Position numbers and translations under genes: made by a program. The notes under the pieces are model-generated. The model was not told the DNA's origin and ran no database searches. It was given only the letters and a program-made list of their open reading frames with translations. Shown here piece by piece: positions 17,501-26,132 of a DNA stretch of 64,000 nt; positions within the stretch are counted from its first letter, which is position 1, and every line of letters starts with the position of its first letter. Source of the stretch: Mangrovimonas sp. TPBH4 (GTDB taxonomy: Bacteria; Bacteroidota; Bacteroidia; Flavobacteriales; Flavobacteriaceae); assembly GCF_001280505.1 (NCBI RefSeq), contig NZ_LBIO01000028.1, forward strand, positions 1-64,000. The letters run 5' to 3'.

Positions 17501-18208
17501 ATGATTCAAACATCACAACTTACAAAATGTTACGGCGACAAAACCGTATTGAATATTGATAGCCTGAATATTTCCAAAGGCCAAAGTTTTGGTTTGGTAG
17601 GAAATAATGGGGCGGGTAAAACCACCTATTTTAGTCTGTTGTTGGATTTAATTCAGCCAACGACGGGTTATATCAAGAATAATAATATTCGCGTAAGCCA
17701 AAGTGAGGATTGGAAACCTTTTACGTCTGCCTTTATTGACGAAAGTTTCTTGATTGGGTATTTAACACCGGAAGAGTATTTCTATTTCATTGGTGAATTG
17801 AGAGGTCAAAACAAAGCAGATGTGGATACTTTTGTGAAGCAGTTTGAGGATTTTTTCCATGACGAAATTTTAAATCAGAAAAAGTATCTCAGGGATTTAA
17901 GTAAAGGAAACCAAAAGAAAGTGGGGATTGTAGCCGCTTTAATTGGCGATCCTAAAGTGGTTATTTTGGATGAGCCCTTTGCCAATTTGGATCCAACCAC
18001 GCAGATTAGATTAAAGGCCATTGTAAAAGATCTCGCCGAAACCAAAGATGTCACAGTGCTTATTTCCAGTCATGACCTTATGCATGTTACCGATGTGTGC
18101 GAACGTATTGTGGTACTGGAAAAAGGAGAAGTGATCAAGGACATGGCTACTAACACAGCAACCCTTAAGGAATTGGAAGGATATTTTGCAGGTTCGGCCA
18201 CCTTGTAG
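17501..18208 (+). CDS. ABC transporter ATP-binding protein
   Basis: A 235-residue nucleotide-binding subunit with Walker A GNNGAGKTT (about residue 35), the Q-loop region, signature LSKGNQKK, Walker B VVILDEP followed by FANLDP, and the switch His in SSHD. It resembles exporter ATPases of the CcmA/NatA class. It pairs with the DUF5687 permease immediately upstream and is the last gene of the PadR operon. A GC-containing hairpin without a T-run (18209-18226) follows the stop codon. Confidence 0.92.
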   Translation: MIQTSQLTKCYGDKTVLNIDSLNISKGQSFGLVGNNGAGKTTYFSLLLDLIQPTTGYIKNNNIRVSQSEDWKPFTSAFIDESFLIGYLTPEEYFYFIGELRGQNKADVDTFVKQFEDFFHDEILNQKKYLRDLSKGNQKKVGIVAALIGDPKVVILDEPFANLDPTTQIRLKAIVKDLAETKDVTVLISSHDLMHVTDVCERIVVLEKGEVIKDMATNTATLKELEGYFAGSATL

Positions 18209-18327
18209 GGAAAGTTTGGACTTTCCGTAGTTGAGGTCAGATTTCGCCTAAAGAGACTTCGATAATTCAAAAAGATGCTTATTTTTACAGCCAACACATA
18301 ATATGCAGGCTAGATTCCTGTTATGTT

Positions 18328-20916
18328 ATGAAGCAAATGTCGGCAAGGTTGAAAACAACTTCTAAAATCATAATAGCGTTACTAGGTGTTTCGGTAATTG
18401 CAACCTCATGTTCCCGTAAGAAGGATAAGTTCATGAACCGAAACTTTCATGCCATGGGCACCAAATACAATATTCTCTACAATGGGGAGATTGCTTTGGA
18501 ACAGGGCCGGGATGCTATCAATGATGCCTATACCGATGATTATTGGAATTTGCTTCCCGTAGAACGCATGGAGGTGTTTGGTGAGGTGATCATGCCTGGG
18601 GATTCCAAAAATCCAAGTTTTGAAAGAGCTGAAGAAAAAGCAATTAAGGCCATTCAAAAACACGGGATGAACATTCGGGGGAAAGAATACAATCCTCAAA
18701 TTGATGAAGCGTATTTGTTGCTTGGTCAGGCACGTTATTACGACCAGCGTTTTATTCCTGCATTGGAAGCCTTCAACTATATTCTCTACAAACATGCTGC
18801 TAGTGACAAAATCAATACGGCCAAAGTTTGGAGGGAAAAGACCAACATTAGGTTAGAGAATAATGAGTTGGCTATTAAAAATCTGAAGCGCCTTTTGGAG
18901 CAAACCGAATTGGAAGATCAGGATCTGGCGGATGCTACGTCGAGTTTAGCACAAGCATACATCAATACAAAATCGCCAGACAGCGCCATAACCCAACTGC
19001 AAATTGCAGCAGCGGTTACCAAAAAGAATACAGAACAGGCGCGTTTTAACTATATTATTGGGCAACTGTACAATTCGCTAGGTGAAGTGGATAGTGCCAA
19101 TATGGCTTTCGATAAGATTATCGATATGCACCGCAAAATTCCAAGACCTTATTATATCAATGCACATCTTGAGAAAATCAAGAATTCAAATGTAACGGAT
19201 TCTTTGAAAGTGGTTGAGTTTGAAGAGTATTTGGCCGACTTGGAAAAGAATCGTGAAAACCGTCCGTTTTTGGATAAAATCTATTACCGAATTGGAGAAT
19301 ATCACAGAGGAAAAGGTGAAGATAGTATGGCGATTGCCAATTACAACAAATCCTTACGAACCAATACGCCGGATAAACAATTAAGGGCTTTTGATTATTC
19401 CATTTTGGGAGACATGAACTTTGATATGGCGTTGTATAAAAATGCTGGGGCCTATTATGATAGTACCTTGATCAATTTGGAGCCAAGAACCAAACCGTAT
19501 CGCACTATCAAACGCAAGCGTGATAACTTGGATGATGTGATTCTTTATGAAGATATTGCCCAAACAAATGATAGTATTCTTAGCTTGGTAAATATGAGCG
19601 AAGCCGAACGCTTGGCGGTGTTCAGTGCTTATATAGAAGATTTGAAAAAGGCGGAAGAGGAGCGTGCCAAGCAAGAGGAAATTGCCAATCGGGTTAATAA
19701 TGCTGGTTTGGCAACAACCAATAATCCTAATAATCCAGCGTCAAGGAATTCCTTGATGCCTCCGGGAGGCAATGCCAATGGACAAAAACAAACCTTCTAT
19801 TTTTATAACCCTACAACGGTGTCCTATGGAAAAAATGAGTTTTCAAAAATATGGGGAGACCGCATGTTGCAGGATAATTGGCGGTTGTCTTCCAATAAGG
19901 TGACTAAAGTTGGTGGTGCTGCCGATGTGGCTCTGGAAGAAGGCGCAGGTGAATCTGAACTTTACGATCCAGAATTCTATATGGCTAAGGTGCCCACGGA
20001 ACAAAAGGTGATTGATAGCTTGATCAAGGAGCGGAACTTTGCATATTACCAATTGGGGGTTATTTATAAGGAGAAGTTTGATGAGAATGAATTGGCTAAA
20101 AATAAATTGGAAAGCTTGTTACAGAGCAATCCAGAAGAGCGTTTGATTCTGCCGTCCAAATACAACTTGTACAAAATTTATTTGGACTTGGGTATGAACT
20201 CGGAAGCTGAGGCTATGAAAAACGACATTGTAGCCAATCATCCAGATTCACGTTATGCCGAGATATTGCTGAATCCAAGATCGGAATTGGCGGGCGATGA
20301 AAATAGTCCAGAGAATCTTTATAAAAAGACCTACAAGGAGTTTGAGGCTGAAAACTATTTGGAGACTATCGCGCTCTGCGAAGAATATATTCGGGAGTTG
20401 GAAGGCGATGTTATGGTGCCTAAGTTTGAAATTTTAAAGGCTTCGGCCAAAGGGAGGCTATACGGTTTTGAGGCTTATAAAGAAGGAGTGAATTATACAG
20501 CGCTCAACTATCCAAATTCCGATGAAGGAAAACGTGCCCAGGAATTGATGGAAAAGGTGATTCCTGTTTTGTCCAATAAGCAGTTTGTGCCAAATGAGTC
20601 TGCAAATAACTTCAATTTAATTTATTCTTTTGAAACGAGTGAGCAAGAGGATATGGAGGAATTTGCCAAAAAATTGGAAGAGGCCATTGCAATAGTAAAC
20701 TATCTAAATTTATCCGTTTCAACAGACATGTATACTTTGGACACCAAATTTGTGGTAATCCACGGTTTAAAGAGTATAGATGGTGCGCTTGGTTTGGCGG
20801 AGATTTTGGAAGGCAAGAAATACAAAATAAAACGTGAGCATTTCGCGATTTCATCACCGAATTATGGAATTGTGCAGATGCATAAAAATGTGAACGAATA
20901 TTTACAATCCCAATAA
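18328..20916 (+). CDS. sprE: Type IX secretion / gliding lipoprotein SprE (PorW)
   Basis: An 862-residue TPR lipoprotein. The signal ends in a lipobox (VIATSC, Cys at about 28), followed by a conserved start of the mature protein (SRKKDKFMNRNFHAMGTKYN) characteristic of SprE/PorW. TPR-like helical repeats fill residues 100-400 and 560-700, separated by a low-complexity Ala/Glu/Asn/Pro stretch (440-500). SprE/PorW is required for type IX secretion and gliding, linking the outer-membrane translocon to the inner-membrane motor. It is followed 12 bp later by the bactofilin gene. ATGs at 18328 or 18337 are both possible. Confidence 0.9.
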   Translation: MKQMSARLKTTSKIIIALLGVSVIATSCSRKKDKFMNRNFHAMGTKYNILYNGEIALEQGRDAINDAYTDDYWNLLPVERMEVFGEVIMPGDSKNPSFERAEEKAIKAIQKHGMNIRGKEYNPQIDEAYLLLGQARYYDQRFIPALEAFNYILYKHAASDKINTAKVWREKTNIRLENNELAIKNLKRLLEQTELEDQDLADATSSLAQAYINTKSPDSAITQLQIAAAVTKKNTEQARFNYIIGQLYNSLGEVDSANMAFDKIIDMHRKIPRPYYINAHLEKIKNSNVTDSLKVVEFEEYLADLEKNRENRPFLDKIYYRIGEYHRGKGEDSMAIANYNKSLRTNTPDKQLRAFDYSILGDMNFDMALYKNAGAYYDSTLINLEPRTKPYRTIKRKRDNLDDVILYEDIAQTNDSILSLVNMSEAERLAVFSAYIEDLKKAEEERAKQEEIANRVNNAGLATTNNPNNPASRNSLMPPGGNANGQKQTFYFYNPTTVSYGKNEFSKIWGDRMLQDNWRLSSNKVTKVGGAADVALEEGAGESELYDPEFYMAKVPTEQKVIDSLIKERNFAYYQLGVIYKEKFDENELAKNKLESLLQSNPEERLILPSKYNLYKIYLDLGMNSEAEAMKNDIVANHPDSRYAEILLNPRSELAGDENSPENLYKKTYKEFEAENYLETIALCEEYIRELEGDVMVPKFEILKASAKGRLYGFEAYKEGVNYTALNYPNSDEGKRAQELMEKVIPVLSNKQFVPNESANNFNLIYSFETSEQEDMEEFAKKLEEAIAIVNYLNLSVSTDMYTLDTKFVVIHGLKSIDGALGLAEILEGKKYKIKREHFAISSPNYGIVQMHKNVNEYLQSQ

Positions 20917-20928
20917 AAACTTAACCCT

Positions 20929-21336
20929 ATGTTTTCGGAACAAAAAAAAGGAAGAATGGCAATAGAAGGTATATCACAGCAAAACACCATTGCTAAAGGC
21001 ACTACCATCACAGGTGATGTTGTTGGTGAAGGAGACTTCAGAATTGAAGGTACAGTAGAAGGTAATATCAAAACCCCAGGAAAAATTGTTATCGGTAGAA
21101 CCGGTGTTGTTAATGGTACTTTAAAGAGTGCCAACGCCGATATTGAAGGTAGCTTTTCTGGTAAATTGGTGTTGACTGATACCTTGTCGCTAAAATCGTC
21201 TGCAGTTGTAGAAGGTGAAGCGGAAGTTGGTAAGTTGGCTGTGGAACCTGGTGCTACGTTTAATGCGACTTGCGCAATGAAAGGTTCTAATAATGGAGAA
21301 CGAAAAAACACCCAAGAAACCCAAAAATCAGCTTAA
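20929..21336 (+). CDS. Bactofilin family cytoskeletal protein
   Basis: A 135-residue polymer-forming protein. The central domain (residues 15-110) shows the right-handed beta-helix pattern of bactofilins with short hydrophobic-Gly repeats: GTTITGDVVGEGDFRIEG, EGNIKTPGKIVIG, GVVNGTLKSANADIEG, GKLVLTDTL. The tails are charged and disordered. Bactofilins assemble into filaments without nucleotide and organise wall synthesis or polar complexes. It sits between sprE and the AtpZ-like gene and overlaps the latter by 44 bp, so the whole run is probably co-transcribed. Confidence 0.92.
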   Translation: MFSEQKKGRMAIEGISQQNTIAKGTTITGDVVGEGDFRIEGTVEGNIKTPGKIVIGRTGVVNGTLKSANADIEGSFSGKLVLTDTLSLKSSAVVEGEAEVGKLAVEPGATFNATCAMKGSNNGERKNTQETQKSA

Positions 21337-21526
21337 GAACCTTGCAGCTTTAAGCGGGGTTGCTTTTCAGATGGGAATTACTATCTATCTGTTTGTCATG
21401 TTGGGCAAATGGCTGGATACAAAATACACCGACGGAGGAAAACTGTTTTTAATAGTTGGAACACTGTTGGGGGTAGGGATTTCTTTGTATGTCGTGCTAA
21501 AGCAAATCAATAAATTAAATGAATAA
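21293..21526 (+). CDS. AtpZ/AtpI-like small membrane protein
   Basis: A 77-residue protein with a Lys/Pro-rich N-terminus and two membrane helices (AFQMGITIYLFVMLGKWLD and LFLIVGTLLGVGISLYVVL). This resembles AtpZ/AtpI-type proteins encoded ahead of ATP synthase genes, which assist c-ring assembly or Mg/Ca transport. The ATG at 21293 lies inside the bactofilin coding region in another frame (44-bp overlap), and the whole AtpZ-like domain needs this start. It overlaps the next gene by 8 bp. Confidence 0.82.
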   Translation: MENEKTPKKPKNQLKNLAALSGVAFQMGITIYLFVMLGKWLDTKYTDGGKLFLIVGTLLGVGISLYVVLKQINKLNE

Positions 21527-21908
21527 GGACATTCTGGTAAAATCTACAATACAAATAACAATTGCTTCGGCAATTGTTTTTTTTATACATACCATGTTAT
21601 TGCGGCAACTGGATTATGTGGTCTTTGCCAATCATATTGTTTTGGCCTATGTGGTGAATGTCCTTTTGGCTCTGGCCATTTTATATGGGCTCTATTTTTT
21701 TAGGAAAAAACTTAAAGACCAAATGGGGTTTTTGTTCATGGCAGGTAGCTTATTGAAGTTTGCCGTGTTTTTTATTGTCTTTTATCCAAAATATTCCGTG
21801 GACGGACAAATTACCAGAGTGGAATTTGTCACTTTTTTCGTGCCTTATGTAACTTGTTTGGTTACAGAAGCTTTTGGTGTGTTAAAGCTTCTTAAAAATT
21901 TGGATTAA
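21519..21908 (+). CDS. Four-helix membrane protein (DUF6168-like, AtpI-like position)
   Basis: A 129-residue protein with four membrane helices and little else; Lys/Arg residues between helices 2 and 3 (FFRKKLKDQ) set the topology. It occupies the place of atpI, directly before atpB, and resembles the Bacteroidota family DUF6168. A role in ATP synthase assembly is inferred from position only. It overlaps the AtpZ-like gene. The atp operon promoter lies in the gap downstream, so it belongs to the preceding transcript. Confidence 0.68.
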   Translation: MNKDILVKSTIQITIASAIVFFIHTMLLRQLDYVVFANHIVLAYVVNVLLALAILYGLYFFRKKLKDQMGFLFMAGSLLKFAVFFIVFYPKYSVDGQITRVEFVTFFVPYVTCLVTEAFGVLKLLKNLD

Positions 21909-21960
21909 CCCCTTTTTTTACTTCTTCAAATTAATTCAAAAATATTGTGAAATTTTGTTT

Positions 21961-21989
21961 TTTGCTTTTGAATGAAAAGCATACCTTTG
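21961..21989 (+). promoter_or_regulatory. Promoter of the atp operon
   Basis: TTTG (21961-21964), a 17-base spacer and TACCTTTG (21982-21989) form a good Bacteroidota promoter. Transcription should start near 21996, leaving about 27 bases of leader before the atpB ATG at 22023. Confidence 0.65.
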
Positions 21990-22022
21990 CACCAATTTTT
22001 AGGCCACTATTAATTAAGTGAT

Positions 22023-23099
22023 ATGCAAAACGTAATTTCGTTAAAAACAATTTGTTTACTGTTCTTTTTTGTAACCGCATTTTCTTTTGCTAAAGAAGAA
22101 GGACATCATGAGGAAGGAAAAGATTTAAAAACGGAGATCAAGGAGTATATTGATCACCACTTGTTGGACTCTCATGATTTTAGTTTGTTCTCCTATACCA
22201 ATGACGCTGGAGAGCACAAATATGTTGGGTTTCCACTTCCTGTAATTTTATTTGACAACGGTTTGAAGGTGTTTTCGTCTTCAAAGTTGCACCATGGTGA
22301 ATCTGTTGCCGAAGTAGGAGGTGAGTATTACAAATTATACCACGGTAAAATTTACAAGACAGATGCTGAAGGTACGATTTCTTATGACGAGCATCACCAC
22401 GCAACCAATGTAAAACCGTTGGATTTCTCTATCACTAAAAACGTATTTACTGTATTTCTTGTTGGGTTGTTGATGTTTTTCGTCTTCGGAAGAATGGCAA
22501 AGACTTACAAAAATGGTCAAATGACAAAAGGAATAGGTCGTTTCTTAGAGCCTATCATTATATATGTAAGAGATGAAATTGCAATTCCTAACATTGGGAA
22601 AAAGCATTACAAGCGTTACATGAGTTACTTGTTGACCATCTTCTTCTTTATCTGGATCATCAACTTATTGGGATTAACGCCACTTGGGGTGAACGTAACC
22701 AACAACATTGCGGTAACTTTTGCTTTGGCTTTGATTACCTATTTAATTACAACTTTTTCAGGAAACAAAAATTACTGGAAACACATTTTCTGGATGCCAG
22801 GGGTGCCTGTGCCAATGAAAATCATTTTAGCGCCAATTGAATTGTTGGGAACTTTCATCAAGCCGTTTTCATTGTTGATTCGTTTGTATGCCAACATTAC
22901 TGCTGGTCACATTGTATTGATGAGTATCATCGGGTTGATGTTCATCTTCAAAAATTGGGTAGGTAGCACCTTGTCATTTGGTTTGGCATTTGTGTTGTCG
23001 TTGTTGGAGTTGTTGGTAGCAGCATTACAAGCGTACATCTTTACAATGTTATCAGCATTGTATTTCGGTTCGGCTGTAGAAGAGCACCACGACCACTAA
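22023..23099 (+). CDS. atpB: ATP synthase F0 subunit a
   Basis: A 358-residue proton-channel subunit. A predicted signal peptide (residues 1-23) and a His/Glu-rich periplasmic extension of about 110 residues precede the membrane domain, as usual in Bacteroidota. The core has five to six helices including the essential Arg in FSLLIRLYANITAGH (about residue 288) and the terminal helix pair LLELLVAALQAYIFTMLSALYF. It forms the half-channels facing the c-ring. First gene of the atpBEFHAG operon. Confidence 0.95.
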   Translation: MQNVISLKTICLLFFFVTAFSFAKEEGHHEEGKDLKTEIKEYIDHHLLDSHDFSLFSYTNDAGEHKYVGFPLPVILFDNGLKVFSSSKLHHGESVAEVGGEYYKLYHGKIYKTDAEGTISYDEHHHATNVKPLDFSITKNVFTVFLVGLLMFFVFGRMAKTYKNGQMTKGIGRFLEPIIIYVRDEIAIPNIGKKHYKRYMSYLLTIFFFIWIINLLGLTPLGVNVTNNIAVTFALALITYLITTFSGNKNYWKHIFWMPGVPVPMKIILAPIELLGTFIKPFSLLIRLYANITAGHIVLMSIIGLMFIFKNWVGSTLSFGLAFVLSLLELLVAALQAYIFTMLSALYFGSAVEEHHDH

Positions 23100-23132
23100 A
23101 ATTTGAATGTTTAATTATTTAATATATATACT

Positions 23133-23324
23133 ATGACTATTCCAAACATTGTAGGAGCTGGATTGATCGTTATCGGTGCTGCTTTAGGTATCGGTAGAAT
23201 CGGTGGACAAGCTATGGACGCTATCGCTCGTCAACCAGAAGCTTCTGGAAAAATCCAAACAGCTATGCTTATTGCTGCTGCCCTTATTGAAGGTATTGGA
23301 TTTGCTGCTCTTTTCGCGGCATAA
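23133..23324 (+). CDS. atpE: ATP synthase F0 subunit c
   Basis: A 63-residue hairpin of two membrane helices joined by the polar loop ARQPEA. The ion-carrying carboxylate is the Glu in AAALIEGIGFAALF. The residues that make Na+-binding c-rings (a Gln in helix 1 and a Ser-Thr pair after the Glu) are absent (Ile in helix 1, Gly-Ile after the Glu), so the ring should carry protons. It forms a homo-oligomeric rotor ring, so more copies are needed than of neighbouring subunits. A stable hairpin follows it. Confidence 0.96.
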   Translation: MTIPNIVGAGLIVIGAALGIGRIGGQAMDAIARQPEASGKIQTAMLIAAALIEGIGFAALFAA

Positions 23325-23334
23325 CAACAAAACT

Positions 23335-23363
23335 AACAGCTGTAACGGTTGGTTGCAGCTGTT
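23335..23363 (+). promoter_or_regulatory. Intercistronic hairpin between atpE and atpF
   Basis: AACAGCTG (23335-23342) pairs with CAGCTGTT (23356-23363), with a further AAC/GTT pairing inside the loop after a one-base bulge on each side. No T-run follows, so it is not an intrinsic terminator. Such hairpins downstream of atpE could stabilise the upstream message and help over-produce subunit c. Confidence 0.5.
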
Positions 23364-23403
23364 GTTTAATTATTAAAAGAATTAGATTATAACATAAATA
23401 TAA

Positions 23404-23904
23404 ATGGAGAAGTTAATTAGTGAATTTTCAGTAGGTCTGTTTTTCTGGCAATTGTTATTGTTTGTTGGATTAGTGTTTTTATTAAAGAAGTTTGCTTGGA
23501 AACCAATTTTGGATGCTGTTGAAAAGCGTGAAACTGGAATTAAAGACGCCTTATTTGCAGCAGACAATGCCCGTAAGGAAATGGAAAACCTTAAGGCTGA
23601 CAATGAGCGTATCCTTAACGAAGCTCGTGCAGAGCGCGAAGCTATGTTGAAAGATGCTCGCGACATGAAAACGAAGATGATTAATGATGCCAAAGACGAG
23701 GCTCAAGCGCAAGCAACAAAAATTATCGAGCAAGCTCAAACTGCTATTGAAAGCGAAAAGAAAGCCGCTATGGAAGAGTTGAAAAACCAAGTAGCTGGTT
23801 TGTCTATTGAAATCGCAGAAAAAGTGGTGCGTAAGGAATTATCTAGCAATGACAACCAATTGCAATTGGTTGAGTCTATGTTGGGTGAAGCAACATTAAA
23901 CTAA
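23404..23904 (+). CDS. atpF: ATP synthase F0 subunit b
   Basis: A 166-residue peripheral-stalk subunit with one N-terminal membrane helix (FFWQLLLFVGLVFLLKKFAW) followed by a long coiled coil rich in Ala, Glu, Lys and Arg (residues 40-140) and a short C-terminal segment that binds delta. It dimerises to hold the F1 head against rotation. ATG at 23404 in a clear AT-rich leader; the atpH gene starts 8 bp after its stop. Confidence 0.95.
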   Translation: MEKLISEFSVGLFFWQLLLFVGLVFLLKKFAWKPILDAVEKRETGIKDALFAADNARKEMENLKADNERILNEARAEREAMLKDARDMKTKMINDAKDEAQAQATKIIEQAQTAIESEKKAAMEELKNQVAGLSIEIAEKVVRKELSSNDNQLQLVESMLGEATLN

Positions 23905-23911
23905 GATTACA

Positions 23912-24451
23912 ATGGCAGGAGAGAGAGCAGCAGTACGTTACGCCAAGGCAGCTTTAAGTTTAGCATCAGATAACAACAATGCCGATGCGGTAAACAACGA
24001 CATGAAATTGATTGCTACTACTATTGCGGGAAGCAAGGACTTAAGCGAAATGCTTCTTAGCCCTGTGGTAAGATCATCTGTTAAAAAAGCTGTATTGTCT
24101 GAAGTGTTCAAAAGCACTAATGCGATTACAACAAACTTAATAGAGACGTTGATTGCCAATAAAAGGATTGCACTTTTAGAGGCTGTTTCAGTAAAATATA
24201 CGCATTTGTTTGATGCGTTAAAAGGGACTCAAGTTGCAAAAGTAACTACAGCAGTGCCTTTAACCGATGCCTTAAAGGCCCAAGTGTTGGCTAAAGTAAA
24301 AGAGCTTACCGGAGGGACAGAAGTTGAGGTTCAAAACATCATCGATGAAGATATCATTGGTGGTTTCATATTACGAGTTGGAGACATGCAGTACAATGCT
24401 AGCATTGCCAACAACTTGAACAAACTAAAAAGAGAATTTACATTAAATTAA
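23912..24451 (+). CDS. atpH: ATP synthase F1 subunit delta
   Basis: A 179-residue stator subunit linking the F1 head to subunit b. It has the N-terminal helical domain (RAAVRYAKAALSLA) and the C-terminal domain with the family-typical VEVQNIIDEDIIGGFILRVGDMQYNASIANNLNKLK. Standard length and position between atpF and atpA. Confidence 0.94.
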   Translation: MAGERAAVRYAKAALSLASDNNNADAVNNDMKLIATTIAGSKDLSEMLLSPVVRSSVKKAVLSEVFKSTNAITTNLIETLIANKRIALLEAVSVKYTHLFDALKGTQVAKVTTAVPLTDALKAQVLAKVKELTGGTEVEVQNIIDEDIIGGFILRVGDMQYNASIANNLNKLKREFTLN

Positions 24452-24483
24452 GATATACTATATCTATTTACAAATAAATAAAG

Positions 24484-26064
24484 ATGGCAGAAGTAAATCC
24501 AGCTGAAGTATCAGCAATCTTAAAACAGCAACTATCAGGTTTCGAAGCGGGAGCTTCGTTAGACGAAGTAGGAACAGTATTAACTGTGGGTGATGGTATT
24601 GTACGTGCTTACGGTCTTTCAAACGCTCAATACGGAGAGTTGGTAGAATTTGAAGGCGGATTGGAAGGTATCGTACTGAACCTTGAAGAAGATAACGTAG
24701 GTATTGTATTGTTAGGCCCTTCTAAAGAAATTAAAGAAGGTTCTACTGTAAAGCGTACAGGACGTATCGCATCTATCAATGTAGGTGAAGGTATTGTTGG
24801 TCGTGTTGTAGATACATTGGGTAACCCAATCGATGGTAAAGGTGCTATCTCTGGTGAGACCTACCAAATGCCATTAGAGCGTAAAGCTCCTGGAGTTATT
24901 TACCGTGAGCCTGTAACCGAGCCGTTGCAAACTGGTATCAAGTCTATCGATGCCATGATTCCTGTAGGAAGAGGACAACGTGAGTTGGTAATTGGTGACC
25001 GTCAAACTGGTAAAACTACCGTTTGTATTGATGCCATCTTGAATCAAAAAGAATTTTACGATGCAGGAAACCCAGTTTACTGTATCTACGTAGCGGTAGG
25101 ACAAAAAGCCTCTACTGTTGCGAATATTGCTAAAACATTGGAAGAAAAGGGAGCTTTGGCCTACACTACTATCGTAGCAGCCAACGCATCAGATCCTGCT
25201 CCAATGCAAGTTTACGCTCCTATGGCAGGTGCTGCTATTGGTGAGTACTTTAGAGACACTGGTCGTCCTGCTTTAATTGTATTTGATGACTTGTCTAAGC
25301 AAGCGGTAGCTTACCGTGAGGTGTCATTGTTGTTACGTCGTCCACCAGGACGTGAGGCGTATCCGGGGGACGTATTCTACTTACACTCCCGTTTATTGGA
25401 GCGTTCTGCAAAAATCATCAACAACGATGCAATTGCTAAAGAAATGAACGACCTTCCAGAGAGCTTGAAATCTGTAGTAAAAGGAGGAGGATCTTTAACA
25501 GCCCTTCCAATTATTGAAACTCAAGCGGGAGACGTTTCTGCATATATCCCTACTAACGTAATCTCTATTACAGACGGACAGATCTTCTTGGATGGTGATT
25601 TATTCAACTCTGGGGTACGTCCAGCAATTAACGTAGGTATCTCTGTATCTCGTGTTGGTGGTAACGCTCAGATTAAGTCTATGAAGAAGGTATCTGGTAC
25701 TCTTAAATTGGATCAAGCTCAGTTCCGTGAATTGGAAGCTTTTGCTAAGTTTGGATCAGACCTTGATGCCGTTACTTTAAACGTAATTGAAAAAGGTAAG
25801 CGTAACGTAGAAATCTTGAAGCAAGCACAAAACGATCCTTACACTGTAGAAGATCAAATCGCGATCATCTATGCTGGATCTAAGAACTTGTTGAAAGACG
25901 TGCCTGTAGACCAAGTTAAGGTATTCGAAAGAGATTACCTTGAGTTCTTAAGAGCTAAGCACAGCGATGTATTGGCTACTTTGAAAGCAGGTAAATTGAC
26001 AGACGAAGTTACAGATGTTTTGACGGCTGTAGCTAAAGATCTTTCAGCAAAATTTAGAGCATAA
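24484..26064 (+). CDS. atpA: ATP synthase F1 subunit alpha
   Basis: A 526-residue non-catalytic nucleotide-binding subunit. It has the N-terminal beta-barrel, Walker A GDRQTGKT (about residue 172), the conserved [24 protein letters not shown] segment, and the C-terminal helical domain. Codon use is strongly biased toward preferred codons, as expected of a highly expressed gene. A perfect 15-bp inverted repeat follows the stop codon. Confidence 0.97.
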   Translation: MAEVNPAEVSAILKQQLSGFEAGASLDEVGTVLTVGDGIVRAYGLSNAQYGELVEFEGGLEGIVLNLEEDNVGIVLLGPSKEIKEGSTVKRTGRIASINVGEGIVGRVVDTLGNPIDGKGAISGETYQMPLERKAPGVIYREPVTEPLQTGIKSIDAMIPVGRGQRELVIGDRQTGKTTVCIDAILNQKEFYDAGNPVYCIYVAVGQKASTVANIAKTLEEKGALAYTTIVAANASDPAPMQVYAPMAGAAIGEYFRDTGRPALIVFDDLSKQAVAYREVSLLLRRPPGREAYPGDVFYLHSRLLERSAKIINNDAIAKEMNDLPESLKSVVKGGGSLTALPIIETQAGDVSAYIPTNVISITDGQIFLDGDLFNSGVRPAINVGISVSRVGGNAQIKSMKKVSGTLKLDQAQFRELEAFAKFGSDLDAVTLNVIEKGKRNVEILKQAQNDPYTVEDQIAIIYAGSKNLLKDVPVDQVKVFERDYLEFLRAKHSDVLATLKAGKLTDEVTDVLTAVAKDLSAKFRA

Positions 26065-26073
26065 TTAGATTTT

Positions 26074-26111
26074 AGTATTGAGTAGTGAGGTTGACTTCAC
26101 TACTCAATACT
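26074..26111 (+). promoter_or_regulatory. Large hairpin between atpA and atpG
   Basis: AGTATTGAGTAGTGA (26074-26088) and its perfect reverse complement (26097-26111) enclose the 8-base loop GGTTGACT. It lies 21 bases before the atpG ATG, inside the operon and without a T-run. Possible roles are mRNA processing or stabilisation, partial attenuation of atpG, or a small mobile palindromic repeat. Confidence 0.65.
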
Positions 26112-26132
26112 CATACTTTATTCTAGCATAGA

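Noticed and set aside
20862-21311. Minus-strand open frame of about 149 codons opposite bactofilin
   Set aside because: Antisense to a well-supported beta-helix protein; Pro/Ser-rich translation typical of a shadow frame.
23133-23324. Sodium-driven ATP synthase
   Set aside because: The c subunit lacks the helix-1 Gln and the Ser-Thr after the Glu that bind Na+; a proton ring is expected.
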